64,000 nt of DNA, taken from the NCBI RefSeq assembly GCF_005405365.1, contig NZ_BJDX01000003.1:186001-250000 (forward strand). Reading direction: 5' to 3'. The position numbers were made by a program, and so were the translations under genes. The stretch comes from Enterococcus xiangfangensis (GTDB taxonomy: Bacteria; Bacillota; Bacilli; Lactobacillales; Enterococcaceae). The notes beneath the pieces are model-generated. The model searched no databases. It saw only the letters and a list, made by a program, of their open reading frames with translations, and was not told the origin of the DNA. Below are positions 52,274-60,791 of the stretch, piece by piece (positions within the stretch are counted from its first letter, which is position 1; the number at the start of each line of letters is the position of its first letter).

Positions 52274-52665
52274 TGGATTTATGGGAACGATTATCTGATT
52301 CAATAGATTCTATTCAAGGCCTTCCAATGCCATGCTCGATGGGTTTTCTAAACGGTGAAGACACGCTTTGCGTTTATTCCATGCCGGGAAGTCGGACAGT
52401 CGAGGAATACTTTGACGGTACGAAAGAGCGGGAAATGCTCTATGAAGTCGGATTTAATACGAAAGATCAAGAAAAAGCCAATCAAACGCTTTGGCTCATA
52501 TCAAATCATTTGGACGAACTCTCAACTTTGGAATCAGAAGATGGGAGCTTCGTCTTTTTAGGTATCGAAATAAGTGAAACACCTTTCGTTAGTGAACAGG
52601 ACGTGCAAGGGAATTCAACTTATTTGTTAGGTATCAAAATCACTATTCATCAATTCAAAAATTAG
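52273..52665 (+). CDS. tail completion/minor capsid protein (Minor_capsid_3 type)
   Basis: 130 residues. A GTG start overlaps the previous stop (TAGTG), with GGGGGG upstream. DLWERLSDSIDSIQGLPMPC begins the protein and QTLWLISNHLDELSTL lies centrally; the last part is beta-rich. Its place directly before the tail tube gene fits a tail terminator (gpU-like) protein that caps the tube. Confidence 0.75.
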   Translation: MDLWERLSDSIDSIQGLPMPCSMGFLNGEDTLCVYSMPGSRTVEEYFDGTKEREMLYEVGFNTKDQEKANQTLWLISNHLDELSTLESEDGSFVFLGIEISETPFVSEQDVQGNSTYLLGIKITIHQFKN

Positions 52666-52677
52666 GAGGAAACACAA

Positions 52678-53148
52678 ATGGCAGAAAACAATAAAGAATT
52701 TTTACTGAACTTTAAAAACAAATTGGAAATCGACACAGCGGGGAATACTGATATTGCAGATGTGGCTAGCGCGTCGTTTGCGTTACTTGCAGCAGGGATC
52801 ACAACTATTACTCCGGCTGCAGCGGACACTACAGATGCATCCCCTTACTACGATGGAGAAGGCTTCACTGATTCCACTGTAACCGGTAAAAGTATTACGT
52901 TCCAAGTTGCGGGACACCGTGTATTTGGTGACGCTGCGCAGGATTATGTAGCGTCTAAATTCTTGTCAATCGGAGATGAATTACGCACATTGGCTCAATG
53001 GACCGATGCAAAAGGGAATAAGGTACAAGCTGTGGTTACATTGACGGCTATCGTACCTTTTGGTGGAGCTGCGAATGCTAAGCAAACATTCAGCTTTACG
53101 ATGGCGTTTAACGGTAAACCAGTAACGGTACCAGCGGTGGGGGAGTAA
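52678..53148 (+). CDS. major tail (tube) protein
   Basis: 156 residues, beta-rich, highly expressed (TAGGAGG before the ATG). MAENNKEFLLNFKNKLEIDT and a Thr/Ala-rich middle lead to GKSITFQVAGHRVFGDAAQD and TMAFNGKPVTVPAVGE, the usual siphovirus tail tube layout. It polymerises into the tail tube around the tape measure. A five-G run next to the stop codon and an open -1 frame encoding an Ig-like domain suggest a longer minor form. Confidence 0.85.
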   Translation: MAENNKEFLLNFKNKLEIDTAGNTDIADVASASFALLAAGITTITPAAADTTDASPYYDGEGFTDSTVTGKSITFQVAGHRVFGDAAQDYVASKFLSIGDELRTLAQWTDAKGNKVQAVVTLTAIVPFGGAANAKQTFSFTMAFNGKPVTVPAVGE

Positions 53149-53405
53149 TTAGCCCTACCAGTGTAGCGCTTAATAAAACGACGACTTCACTTGTGGTTGG
53201 GGCAAATGAAACCTTAACAGCTACTATTACACCAGCAACGGCAACTGATAAAACTGTTGCTTGGAAATCTAGCGATATAACAATAGCCACTGTTGATACA
53301 GCTGGTAAAGTATCAGCTGTTAAAGAGGGCACAGCAGATATTACAGTAACAACAACTACTGCAAGTAAAACTGCTAAATGCACAGTAACCGTTACAGCTG
53401 CATAA
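53142..53405 (+). CDS. Ig-like (Big_2) extension of the tail tube, in the -1 frame
   Basis: 87 further residues are reached if ribosomes slip back one base on the five-G run (53139-53143) two codons before the tail tube stop, giving a ~242-residue fusion. The extension reads VISPTSVALNKTTTSLVVGA, then ATITPATATDKTVAWKSSD and AGKVSAVKEGTADITVT, a textbook bacterial Ig-like group 2 domain. The frame has no start codon with a ribosome site. A hairpin AGC-C-CTAC/GTAG-C-GCT (53151-53170) begins eight bases after the slip site. Phage tail Ig-like domains are known to be added this way. Confidence 0.75.
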   Translation, partial: GVISPTSVALNKTTTSLVVGANETLTATITPATATDKTVAWKSSDITIATVDTAGKVSAVKEGTADITVTTTTASKTAKCTVTVTAA

Positions 53406-53428
53406 AAAAAGATTGAGAATGTATAACT

Positions 53429-53446
53429 AGAGGCTATGAAGCCTCT
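53429..53446 (+). other. hairpin between tail tube and chaperone genes
   Basis: Perfect AGAGGCT-ATGA-AGCCTCT stem-loop without a T-run, about ten bases before the TAGGAGG of the next gene. Probably an mRNA stability or translation element rather than a terminator. Confidence 0.5.
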
Positions 53447-53466
53447 GGTTATTAGGAGGAAAACGA

Positions 53467-53916
53467 ATGGCTATTAACAATATTATCGATTTAGATGAAA
53501 AGTTATCACTAACTAAACGATTACGAATTGCGGGTCAAGACTACGATGTCATTATTTCAGATGAGGTCGATCAAGCATTAGCTAACTATACAAACATTGA
53601 AGTATCTGTCCAACTGCGAGACATGGCTTCTAAGTTAGAAAAAATGGATGATGCAGAAACGACAACAGCAGACCAATACAAAACTTTTACTCAAAATGAA
53701 ATTGATTCAATGCGAGATAGCGCCTTAGCTACGTTAGATGCAGTTTTAGGTGAAGGAGAAGGCAGACGTGTTTATGAATTTTATGGTTCAAGCACAAAAG
53801 TTCTGAACACAGTTATCGGATTGATTCAAGCAGAACTGGATAAGGTAATGGTCGAACGAAAGAAAACAGCTGATAAACATTACAGCAACCGCCACAAAAA
53901 TAATAAAAAGAAGTGA
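53467..53916 (+). CDS. tail assembly chaperone, gpG-like
   Basis: 149 residues, in the place of the first tail assembly chaperone. It opens MAINNIIDLDEKLSLTKRLR, is acidic in the middle (MASKLEKMDDAETTTADQYK) and ends in a basic tail (NRHKNNKKK). Chaperones of this kind bind the tape measure before tube polymerisation. AGGAGG precedes the ATG. The family usually makes a second form by frameshift; here the next gene seems to be translated separately. Confidence 0.78.
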   Translation: MAINNIIDLDEKLSLTKRLRIAGQDYDVIISDEVDQALANYTNIEVSVQLRDMASKLEKMDDAETTTADQYKTFTQNEIDSMRDSALATLDAVLGEGEGRRVYEFYGSSTKVLNTVIGLIQAELDKVMVERKKTADKHYSNRHKNNKKK

Positions 53917-53921
53917 TCTGA

Positions 53922-54545
53922 TTGTTTGATTTAATTGATGATCTAGAAACGAGTATTCTAATTGATGATTATGAGATCCCGCTAGACCTTTCATTTGATA
54001 CAGTCTTGAAGTTTTATGAATTATTGGAAGATGACCGACTGCAATCATTCGAAAAAATCTATAAAGCATTTGATCTTTTCTATTTTGGTGATGATGTTTT
54101 GGCAAAGCAATTTAGTTTTGAACAAAAATCTAAACTAGTTGAGGATGTCAGCAATTATATCCAAAAGAATCCTTATGGGAATTCTGAGGATGGCAGCTTG
54201 GAATTTGAAGGTGTAGAACCCGAAAAATTATATTCTTACACGCAAGACGCTGGTGCAATCTATGCGTCTTTTTTTGCGGACTATGGAATAGATCTGTTGA
54301 AAGAAAGAGGGAAGATGCACTATATCACCTTTAAATCGTTATTGTCAGGATTGAGTGAGAAAACTCAATTTCAACGAATTCTATCTATTCGATCTAGAAC
54401 AGTTAGCGGATTAGAAGGAGAATCACTGACAAATCTTTTGGAGTTGCAACAGTACTATGCTTTGGAGTCCGAAAAAACTGTGGATAACTTAGATAGTCAA
54501 TTAGGCAGCATGTTCGACATGTTAGCTGCACAAGCAAAATCATAA
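53922..54545 (+). CDS. phage Gp15-like protein (second tail chaperone)
   Basis: 207 residues of the bacteriophage Gp15 family: MFDLIDDLETSILIDDYEIP and LDLSFDTVLKFYELLEDDRL at the start, ASFFADYGIDLLKERGKMHY in the middle. It starts at a TTG (53922) with AGAAGTGATC upstream; the same frame is closed by TGA at 53919, so it is not a frameshift extension. It lies between the first chaperone and the tape measure genes, like gpT-type proteins. Confidence 0.8.
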   Translation: MFDLIDDLETSILIDDYEIPLDLSFDTVLKFYELLEDDRLQSFEKIYKAFDLFYFGDDVLAKQFSFEQKSKLVEDVSNYIQKNPYGNSEDGSLEFEGVEPEKLYSYTQDAGAIYASFFADYGIDLLKERGKMHYITFKSLLSGLSEKTQFQRILSIRSRTVSGLEGESLTNLLELQQYYALESEKTVDNLDSQLGSMFDMLAAQAKS

Positions 54546-54559
54546 ACGGAGGCAATATA

Positions 54560-54814
54560 ATGGATAACGAATATTTAAAGTTGTCAATCAAACCAAAAAC
54601 AGAAAATCCGACTATATCAGCTAATCACGAGGTTAAACTCAACGATTGGGTTCTAGGACATGGGGTAACAAAAATTGAATTATCTATGCCTGCTTACGAA
54701 CGGCCTAAGTTAAAAATAGAATGTTATTTGGATGAGGTAGATATTAAAGAGGTGCTTGTGGGTAAAGAAATCCTTCCTCTGAGCAAATATCTAAGTGATT
54801 CAAAGGAAGGATAA
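54560..54814 (+). CDS. small phage protein, 84 residues
   Basis: Soluble, beta-rich protein with MDNEYLKLSIKPKTENPTIS and DWVLGHGVTKIELSMPAYER. CGGAGG precedes the ATG. It lies in the tail module but matches no structural family I know. Similar small proteins are sometimes found beside phage tail chaperones; function unknown. Confidence 0.65.
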   Translation: MDNEYLKLSIKPKTENPTISANHEVKLNDWVLGHGVTKIELSMPAYERPKLKIECYLDEVDIKEVLVGKEILPLSKYLSDSKEG

Positions 54815-54820
54815 AAGAAA

Positions 54821-55024
54821 TTATTTGTTTATAACAATGGGAGCAAAATCATCGTAATACATTTCAGATAACAAGATATTCTCTGGATATTTTCCGTGAT
54901 AAAAGTTAACGGTATCCATAACGTCTTTTTGATCAAACTCTTTTAGATAATGTGTTGAAGTGCCTGTCGGGGCTTCTTTAATAATATCAAGCAATTTTTC
55001 TCCTATTAATTTGTTATAGCTCAT
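54821..55024 (-). CDS. small reverse-strand protein inside the tail module
   Basis: 67 residues, transcribed against the tail genes, just before the tape measure. The protein starts MSYNKLIGEKLLDIIKEAPT and carries an acidic C-terminal part (SEMYYDDFAPIVINK). The ATG at 55024 follows GGAGGTGAAG. A weak promoter candidate (TACTAT region) lies upstream on the minus strand. Likely a moron; no family recognised. Confidence 0.6.
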   Translation of the reverse strand: MSYNKLIGEKLLDIIKEAPTGTSTHYLKEFDQKDVMDTVNFYHGKYPENILLSEMYYDDFAPIVINK

Positions 55025-55104
55025 AACTTCACCTCCAATCTTCAATCAATATAGTAAAACAAAAAAATAATTAAATACACAATAAATGGAAAGGAGGGAA
55101 ATGA

Positions 55105-58100
55105 ATGGCAGCAGATGCAACAATAAATATTGATGTAATGCTCTCTAACCTTCCGAATTTCAAAAACGACGTCTCTTTTGTTGACGATGTTTTGACTAAG
55201 TTAGGCATGAATACTGGTTCAAAGATGGATGATTCGTTTAAAGCTGAAACGGTTAAAATTGAATCTATTGCGAAGTCTACCAAAAAATATGTAGATAATA
55301 CATTTGATAATCCAGTTAAATTCACTATTAAAGCGGATAATTCAGATGCAGAAAAAGACGTTAAAGAAACAAAAGCTTTCTTAAAGGATATTCCGAAAAG
55401 TAAGATCACTGAACTGAAAGCTGATAACGATGGTATGGCGTTGAAAATCCAATCCACTAAAGACGGAATTGGCAAAATACCTACTACTAAGAAAACAGTT
55501 GTAGATTTAGAAAACACAGAATTCAATCAGCAAGTTGAAACGACAAAAAAGAAAATTGTTAGATTCCCGAAAGAATTAAAAACAAAAATCATTGCGGATG
55601 CTGAAGAGCAAGGTATTAAAGATTTCGATAAATTATTGAAAAAATTACCTTATGAAAAAAAAGTAGAACTTCGGACAATGGCGAAAACTGGCGAAGCAAT
55701 CGATTATAAAAAAATTATCGCTGAAATTCCTAAACAAAAAGAAACTATTTTGAATGCTGATGCCACTCAAGCAAAGTCTGAAACAAAAGAACTTGGGGAA
55801 ACTGCTGAACGAACAGAATCGAAGTATATGAGCTTAAAGGACAAGCTTTCTATTGGTGCAATTGCTGGAGTTGCTTCAAGTGCAATTCAAGTAATCACTG
55901 GTAGTTTTAGTGAATTAATTGGTGAATCTGTACAAGCTTCTGACTCAATCGATAAATTTAAATCCACTATGAAACTAGGTGGATTTGGTGAAAAAGAGAT
56001 CAACGAAGCGACTAAAATTGTACAAAAATATGCAGATGATACTGTATATGACCTTTCTACAGTTTCTAACACAACTGCTCAATTAGCGGCAAACGGTATT
56101 AAAAATTATACCGAATTAACTCAAGCAGCAGGTAACTTGAATGCTCAAGCTGGCGGGAGTGCTGAGACTTTCAAGGCAGTAGCAATGATGCTTACCCAAA
56201 CAGCTGGGGCAGGGAAACTTACTACTGAAAACTGGAATCAGTTGGCAGATGCAATACCTGGTGCATCAGGCGTGTTACAAAAAGCGATGGTCGATAACGG
56301 TGCATACACAGGCAATTTCCGTGATGCAATGGAAAAAGGCGAGATTTCTGCTGATGAGTTTAACCAAGCGATTACTAAACTAGGAATGAACGACGGTGCA
56401 ATTCAAGCCGCTAAAACAACCACAACTTTTGAAGGCGCAATTGGTAATTTGCAAGCGAATATCGTCGGTGGAATCAATGACATTATCAAACATCTTGGAA
56501 AAGATAAGCTTACAGGTATAATCAACGGCGCATCTGATTCTGTTGTCGGGTTATTTCAACATGTTTCTGACGTCTTTTCTTATCTGGACAAAAACAAGTC
56601 CACGATTGGAAATATCACTGGCAACGTCAAGGACTTAGCCGGTGCATTGATTTCTGGCGCTTGGGAGCAAGGAAAGGATATTCTCCTTGCTGTTGCAGAT
56701 ATGTTCGGTTTGATCGATGATAATACAAAGAAAATCAAAGATCCTCTTAAACAGTTGGATAAAATCATTGAAAACCTAGCTGACAATAAAGATAAAGTTG
56801 AATTACTGGGTAAAGCACTTGTGACTATGTTCGCAGTGAAAAAAGGTTTTGAATTCATTTCGATGATAAAAGATGCTAAAAAACACTTATTAGAATTCAC
56901 TGCTATTGAAAAAGCCACTAGCTTTTTAAGCGGAGGATTTGGAAACGCCACTAAAGCAGGAGTGACTCAAACAGTTACGGAGACGGCAGCTACTGTAGCG
57001 CCTGCTGCTGTTGGTGGAACAGGTATTGCAGCGAAATTAGGATCTTTAGTGACAGGACTGGCTAAGTTAACGCCGGTTATAAGCGTGATAGCAAGTGTAC
57101 CAGAGCTTTTCAAAAAAGGATCTACAGGAGAAAAAACTGGAGGATTTTTAGGCGGTATCGGCGGCGGTCTTGGTGGTGCTAAATTAGGCGCAACGATTGG
57201 AACGATGATAGCTCCTGGAATTGGTACCGCAATAGGTACCGTGTTAGGCGGCGCGGCAGGACAGTTTGCCGGCTCGAAATTTGGTAGTGGCTTTGTTGGC
57301 AGCTTGCAAGAATCTCTGAATGGAAAACCGTTGAAGCCTAAAGTAAAAAAAACCAAGGCTAAAATCGAAATTGAAATTGATGAGAAAAAAATAAATAAAA
57401 AAATCGCTCCAGAGATCAAAAAGCTAAATAAAGCACTTCTTGTCGACATGGGTATTGACCCTAAAAGCACTAAGAAAGCAAAAAAAGAATCCGATAAACT
57501 TTTTGAAGAAATGGGCAAAGACATCGATGGTTACTACAAAAAGAAGCAAAAACAATCTAAAAAAGATTTAGATTTGCTTGTTAAGCAAGGCGTTATGACA
57601 AGGGAAGAAGCGGATAAACTTCTCAAGAAAGAACAAAAAAATAACGATGCTTCCAAGAAAAGTAAAAAAGATGCGCTCATAAAAATGCAGACGACCGTCA
57701 ACGAATACTACAAAAAGGTAGAAGGCATTCAGAATGATTCCAGCAAAAGTGAAAAACAAAAAAATAAAGAACTTAATAAATTACGGAAACAGTTCGTCAA
57801 GGATTATGTTGCTGATCAATTTGCCATGAATGGGAAAGCTGTCGAAGCAATCGAAAACGGCGCTAAAGAACAAGAAGATTTGCTTAAACAACTACGTAAG
57901 AAAAAAGGCAAGTTAAGCGCAAAAGATTTAGAGGCCACTCAAGAAGAGGCAGATAAACTTTACGAAGCATCTGTCAAACCAGCAAAAAAGACTCGTGATG
58001 ATGTTATTAAGGCTGCTGACAAAAAGTACAAAGAGACTGTTAAAGCAGCTAAACGTCAACGTGATGAAACAGGTACTCTTTCTCAAGAACAGTATGAAAA

Positions 58101-59958
58101 AGTTGTCAAAGAAGCTAGAAAACAACGCGACGATACTCATACTGCTGCAAAAAATCAATACAAAGAAGTAACTGCTAAAGCAAAAGAACAGCACGATAAA
58201 GTCAGCGACGAGATTAAAAAGCAAAAAACAGCTGTTGTTACATTAGCGAATGATCAGGCTAGGCAACATATCGGTGCATCACAAAATGAGACCGGCACAG
58301 TACAAGGTTCTTGGAAAGGATTACAAACCAACCTTAAATCCATTGTGAATGGCATTGTGGATGGTATTAACGGGTTGTTAAATGGATTGCATAAAGGATG
58401 GGGAAAAATTCCCAAATGGGGTGCTCACGCAAAAGGTACAAGCGGTCTAACAGAAGATGAAATTGCGCTAGTTGGTGAAGAAGGGTTTGAAATGGCCCAT
58501 CATCCATCTAAGGGAATTTTCGCGGTCGGTGTAAATGGTCCCGAAATTAGACCTTTACAAGCAGGTACGTCTATTTTACCTCATGAAGCATCGAAACAGT
58601 TTTTATCTATGACAAAAGGACTTCCTGCCCATGCTAGTGGTGTTTGGGGAACGATCAACAACATAGCAGATTGGGTCAAAGAGAAGGCTGAAAATGTTGA
58701 AGACTTTGTCTTTGATGGAGCCGACAAACTTTACAACACTGTCACGGATAAGCTTGGTATATCCAAGTTTTTGGACTCATTAGGAGACTCAGCAGAATTC
58801 AAGGTTGCTAAAGGTGGCTTGAATACGGTTAAGGACAACGTAATCAAATATGCTCAATCTTTATTTGATCAGTATCAAGAAGAATTTGGAAGTTCCGGTA
58901 GTTTTGATGGGGCTATGAACGCGAATGGCGTTTATGATTACTTAGTTAAGGTAGCTCAAAAAGTTATCGGGAAATTTGGCAGTGGCTTTTATGTTTCTTC
59001 AGGCTATAGAGCTGGCGATCAGTATCATCATGGACAACATCAGGCTATTGATATCGCAATTCCAGGATCTATATTGAATCCACTTTACACCAAGGCGGCG
59101 AACTATGCATTTGAAAAATTTCCGAAAGAAGTTGGCTATGTAATCACTAACGGAATGGTTCGTGACCGCATGGGATACACCCACGGAGGCACTTCTGGTA
59201 AATGGGTCCCTTGGGGATCAACTGACCATGACAACCATGTCCATATTTCTGGACGGATGGGATCAGGTGATATATATCATGGTAATACAAATTCTGGAGG
59301 AACAAACGCAAAACCAACCGGCGGTCATCAAAATTGGATGAAACAGGCCGGATTTAGTCCGTCTGAATATGCGGCAATCGATTACATTGTTAACCACGAG
59401 TCTAGTTGGAACCCTCAAGCTACTAATCCAGGAAGTGGTGCATACGGACTTCCGCAATCATTACCAGCTAGCAAACTAGCTTCAGCTGGTTCTGACTGGC
59501 GAACGAATCCAATTACGCAATTAAGATGGATGCGTGATTATGTTAATGGGCGATATGGCGGAGCCAACGGGGCTTTGAGTTTTTGGAAAGCTAATCATTG
59601 GTACGCTAACGGCGGAGAAGTAGATAAACCAACCCTTGCATGGATTGGTGAAGACCCGAATTATGCTAAGGAATTTATTATCAACCCTGCCAAGGACAGC
59701 GCTGATTTGTTGATTCAAAAAGCAGTAGCTGCTAGAGAGCAGTACAAGCCTGCAACATCAGCGCCAAGCGTTTCTGCTTACAGTAACTCAAGAGGTCACA
59801 GTGTAAGTCAATCCGATTTGGATCATTTAGTTGATCAGATAAATAAACGACCAGTAGAAGTAAATAGCTATATAGATGGCAAACAAGTCGGGCATTCTGT
59901 AGATCAAACAAACGCTTCAACTTTTAAACGCAAATTATATACGGCAAGGAGGGCTTAG
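55105..59958 (+). CDS. tape measure protein with two cell-wall hydrolase domains
   Basis: 1617 residues; sets tail length and is ejected during infection. The tape measure domain (~250-450) includes LAANGIKNYTELTQAAGNLN and NWNQLADAIPGASGVLQKAM. A Gly/Ala-rich hydrophobic region (~630-735) could insert in the membrane, followed by a long charged helical part. Near ~1295-1380 there is a D-Ala-D-Ala peptidase-like domain (HHGQHQAIDIAIPG, then DHDNHVHIS, with metal-type His/Asp). At ~1415-1500 lies a lysozyme-like transglycosylase domain (YIVNHESSWNP with catalytic Glu; GSGAYGLPQS). The two domains probably open peptidoglycan for DNA entry. Confidence 0.92.
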   Translation: MAADATINIDVMLSNLPNFKNDVSFVDDVLTKLGMNTGSKMDDSFKAETVKIESIAKSTKKYVDNTFDNPVKFTIKADNSDAEKDVKETKAFLKDIPKSKITELKADNDGMALKIQSTKDGIGKIPTTKKTVVDLENTEFNQQVETTKKKIVRFPKELKTKIIADAEEQGIKDFDKLLKKLPYEKKVELRTMAKTGEAIDYKKIIAEIPKQKETILNADATQAKSETKELGETAERTESKYMSLKDKLSIGAIAGVASSAIQVITGSFSELIGESVQASDSIDKFKSTMKLGGFGEKEINEATKIVQKYADDTVYDLSTVSNTTAQLAANGIKNYTELTQAAGNLNAQAGGSAETFKAVAMMLTQTAGAGKLTTENWNQLADAIPGASGVLQKAMVDNGAYTGNFRDAMEKGEISADEFNQAITKLGMNDGAIQAAKTTTTFEGAIGNLQANIVGGINDIIKHLGKDKLTGIINGASDSVVGLFQHVSDVFSYLDKNKSTIGNITGNVKDLAGALISGAWEQGKDILLAVADMFGLIDDNTKKIKDPLKQLDKIIENLADNKDKVELLGKALVTMFAVKKGFEFISMIKDAKKHLLEFTAIEKATSFLSGGFGNATKAGVTQTVTETAATVAPAAVGGTGIAAKLGSLVTGLAKLTPVISVIASVPELFKKGSTGEKTGGFLGGIGGGLGGAKLGATIGTMIAPGIGTAIGTVLGGAAGQFAGSKFGSGFVGSLQESLNGKPLKPKVKKTKAKIEIEIDEKKINKKIAPEIKKLNKALLVDMGIDPKSTKKAKKESDKLFEEMGKDIDGYYKKKQKQSKKDLDLLVKQGVMTREEADKLLKKEQKNNDASKKSKKDALIKMQTTVNEYYKKVEGIQNDSSKSEKQKNKELNKLRKQFVKDYVADQFAMNGKAVEAIENGAKEQEDLLKQLRKKKGKLSAKDLEATQEEADKLYEASVKPAKKTRDDVIKAADKKYKETVKAAKRQRDETGTLSQEQYEKVVKEARKQRDDTHTAAKNQYKEVTAKAKEQHDKVSDEIKKQKTAVVTLANDQARQHIGASQNETGTVQGSWKGLQTNLKSIVNGIVDGINGLLNGLHKGWGKIPKWGAHAKGTSGLTEDEIALVGEEGFEMAHHPSKGIFAVGVNGPEIRPLQAGTSILPHEASKQFLSMTKGLPAHASGVWGTINNIADWVKEKAENVEDFVFDGADKLYNTVTDKLGISKFLDSLGDSAEFKVAKGGLNTVKDNVIKYAQSLFDQYQEEFGSSGSFDGAMNANGVYDYLVKVAQKVIGKFGSGFYVSSGYRAGDQYHHGQHQAIDIAIPGSILNPLYTKAANYAFEKFPKEVGYVITNGMVRDRMGYTHGGTSGKWVPWGSTDHDNHVHISGRMGSGDIYHGNTNSGGTNAKPTGGHQNWMKQAGFSPSEYAAIDYIVNHESSWNPQATNPGSGAYGLPQSLPASKLASAGSDWRTNPITQLRWMRDYVNGRYGGANGALSFWKANHWYANGGEVDKPTLAWIGEDPNYAKEFIINPAKDSADLLIQKAVAAREQYKPATSAPSVSAYSNSRGHSVSQSDLDHLVDQINKRPVEVNSYIDGKQVGHSVDQTNASTFKRKLYTARRA

Positions 59959-60783
59959 ATGGTAAAAACAGATGTCTTATTAAGATTTAGTGATTGTGAT
60001 TACTGTTTGACGAATGATCATGATATTAAAGTTGCTTCAATTGTCATTGGAATGCCCGTCCCAAAAAATGAATTTACATCATTTCAAGGATCCGTCGGCC
60101 AAAGATTAGTTAATCATTCATTTGATTCATTTCCAATCATGCTTGATTTTGATTTAAAGGTCAGCACTTTAGACGACCTCGTTTTAAGAGAAACTGAGTT
60201 GAGAGAATTGTTTTCTCGAGAAGCTGAATACTATTTCATCTATTCGAAAGAGCCGGGAAAACGTTATCCGGTGTCTTTAGACAGTATATCGGTTACAAAA
60301 AAAGCGTTTTTCATGTCTCATTTCACTGTATCTTTTAATGTGTTTAAAGGGTACGCTGAATCGATTACCTCAACGCTATCTGATTTCAGTCTGAATAATG
60401 AATGGCAATTCAGTCAGGGACTTGTGGATGGAGATTACAAATATACTCATGAAACTAGTCGTTTTACTATCTTTAACGCTGGGAGTTTTCCTGTAGATCC
60501 TAGAGAAGTGTATTTAAAAATCACTTTACAAGGTGAGTCTGGAGGAAATGCGACCATCTTTAACAGAACTACTGGGGAAAGATTCATCTATTTCCCTGAG
60601 TTCTCTACTAATTTAGGGCAAACAGTCACTATAGATCGTGTATATCCGAAATTAAACGGTGTTAGTCGGGGCATTGATACAAATCACGGATTAATCACAC
60701 TAGTCGAAGGGATCAACGAAATTGAAATTCAAAATGTAGCTAACGTTAAATCTTTTTGGGATTTTCGTTATTTATATAAGTAG
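59959..60783 (+). CDS. distal tail protein (Dit)
   Basis: 274 residues, phage tail family (SPP1 gp19.1-like). MVKTDVLLRFSDCDYCLTND opens the protein and DFDLKVSTLDDLVLRETELR with RELFSREAEYYFIYSKEPGK are typical of the N-terminal ring domain; a galectin-like C-terminal domain follows. It forms the hub between tail tube and baseplate. The start follows AAGGAGG, immediately after the tape measure stop. Confidence 0.87.
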   Translation: MVKTDVLLRFSDCDYCLTNDHDIKVASIVIGMPVPKNEFTSFQGSVGQRLVNHSFDSFPIMLDFDLKVSTLDDLVLRETELRELFSREAEYYFIYSKEPGKRYPVSLDSISVTKKAFFMSHFTVSFNVFKGYAESITSTLSDFSLNNEWQFSQGLVDGDYKYTHETSRFTIFNAGSFPVDPREVYLKITLQGESGGNATIFNRTTGERFIYFPEFSTNLGQTVTIDRVYPKLNGVSRGIDTNHGLITLVEGINEIEIQNVANVKSFWDFRYLYK

Positions 60784-60791
60784 GTGATATC

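Noticed and set aside
53890-53924. Possible -1 frameshift joining the two tail chaperone genes
   Set aside because: The A-rich stretch is not a proper slippery heptamer and the frame of the second gene is closed by TGA at 53919, so a separate TTG start is the simpler reading.
54821-59958. Several minus-strand frames opposite the tape measure gene
   Set aside because: They mirror the lysine- and alanine-rich coding strand, lack ribosome sites and show no protein-like pattern.
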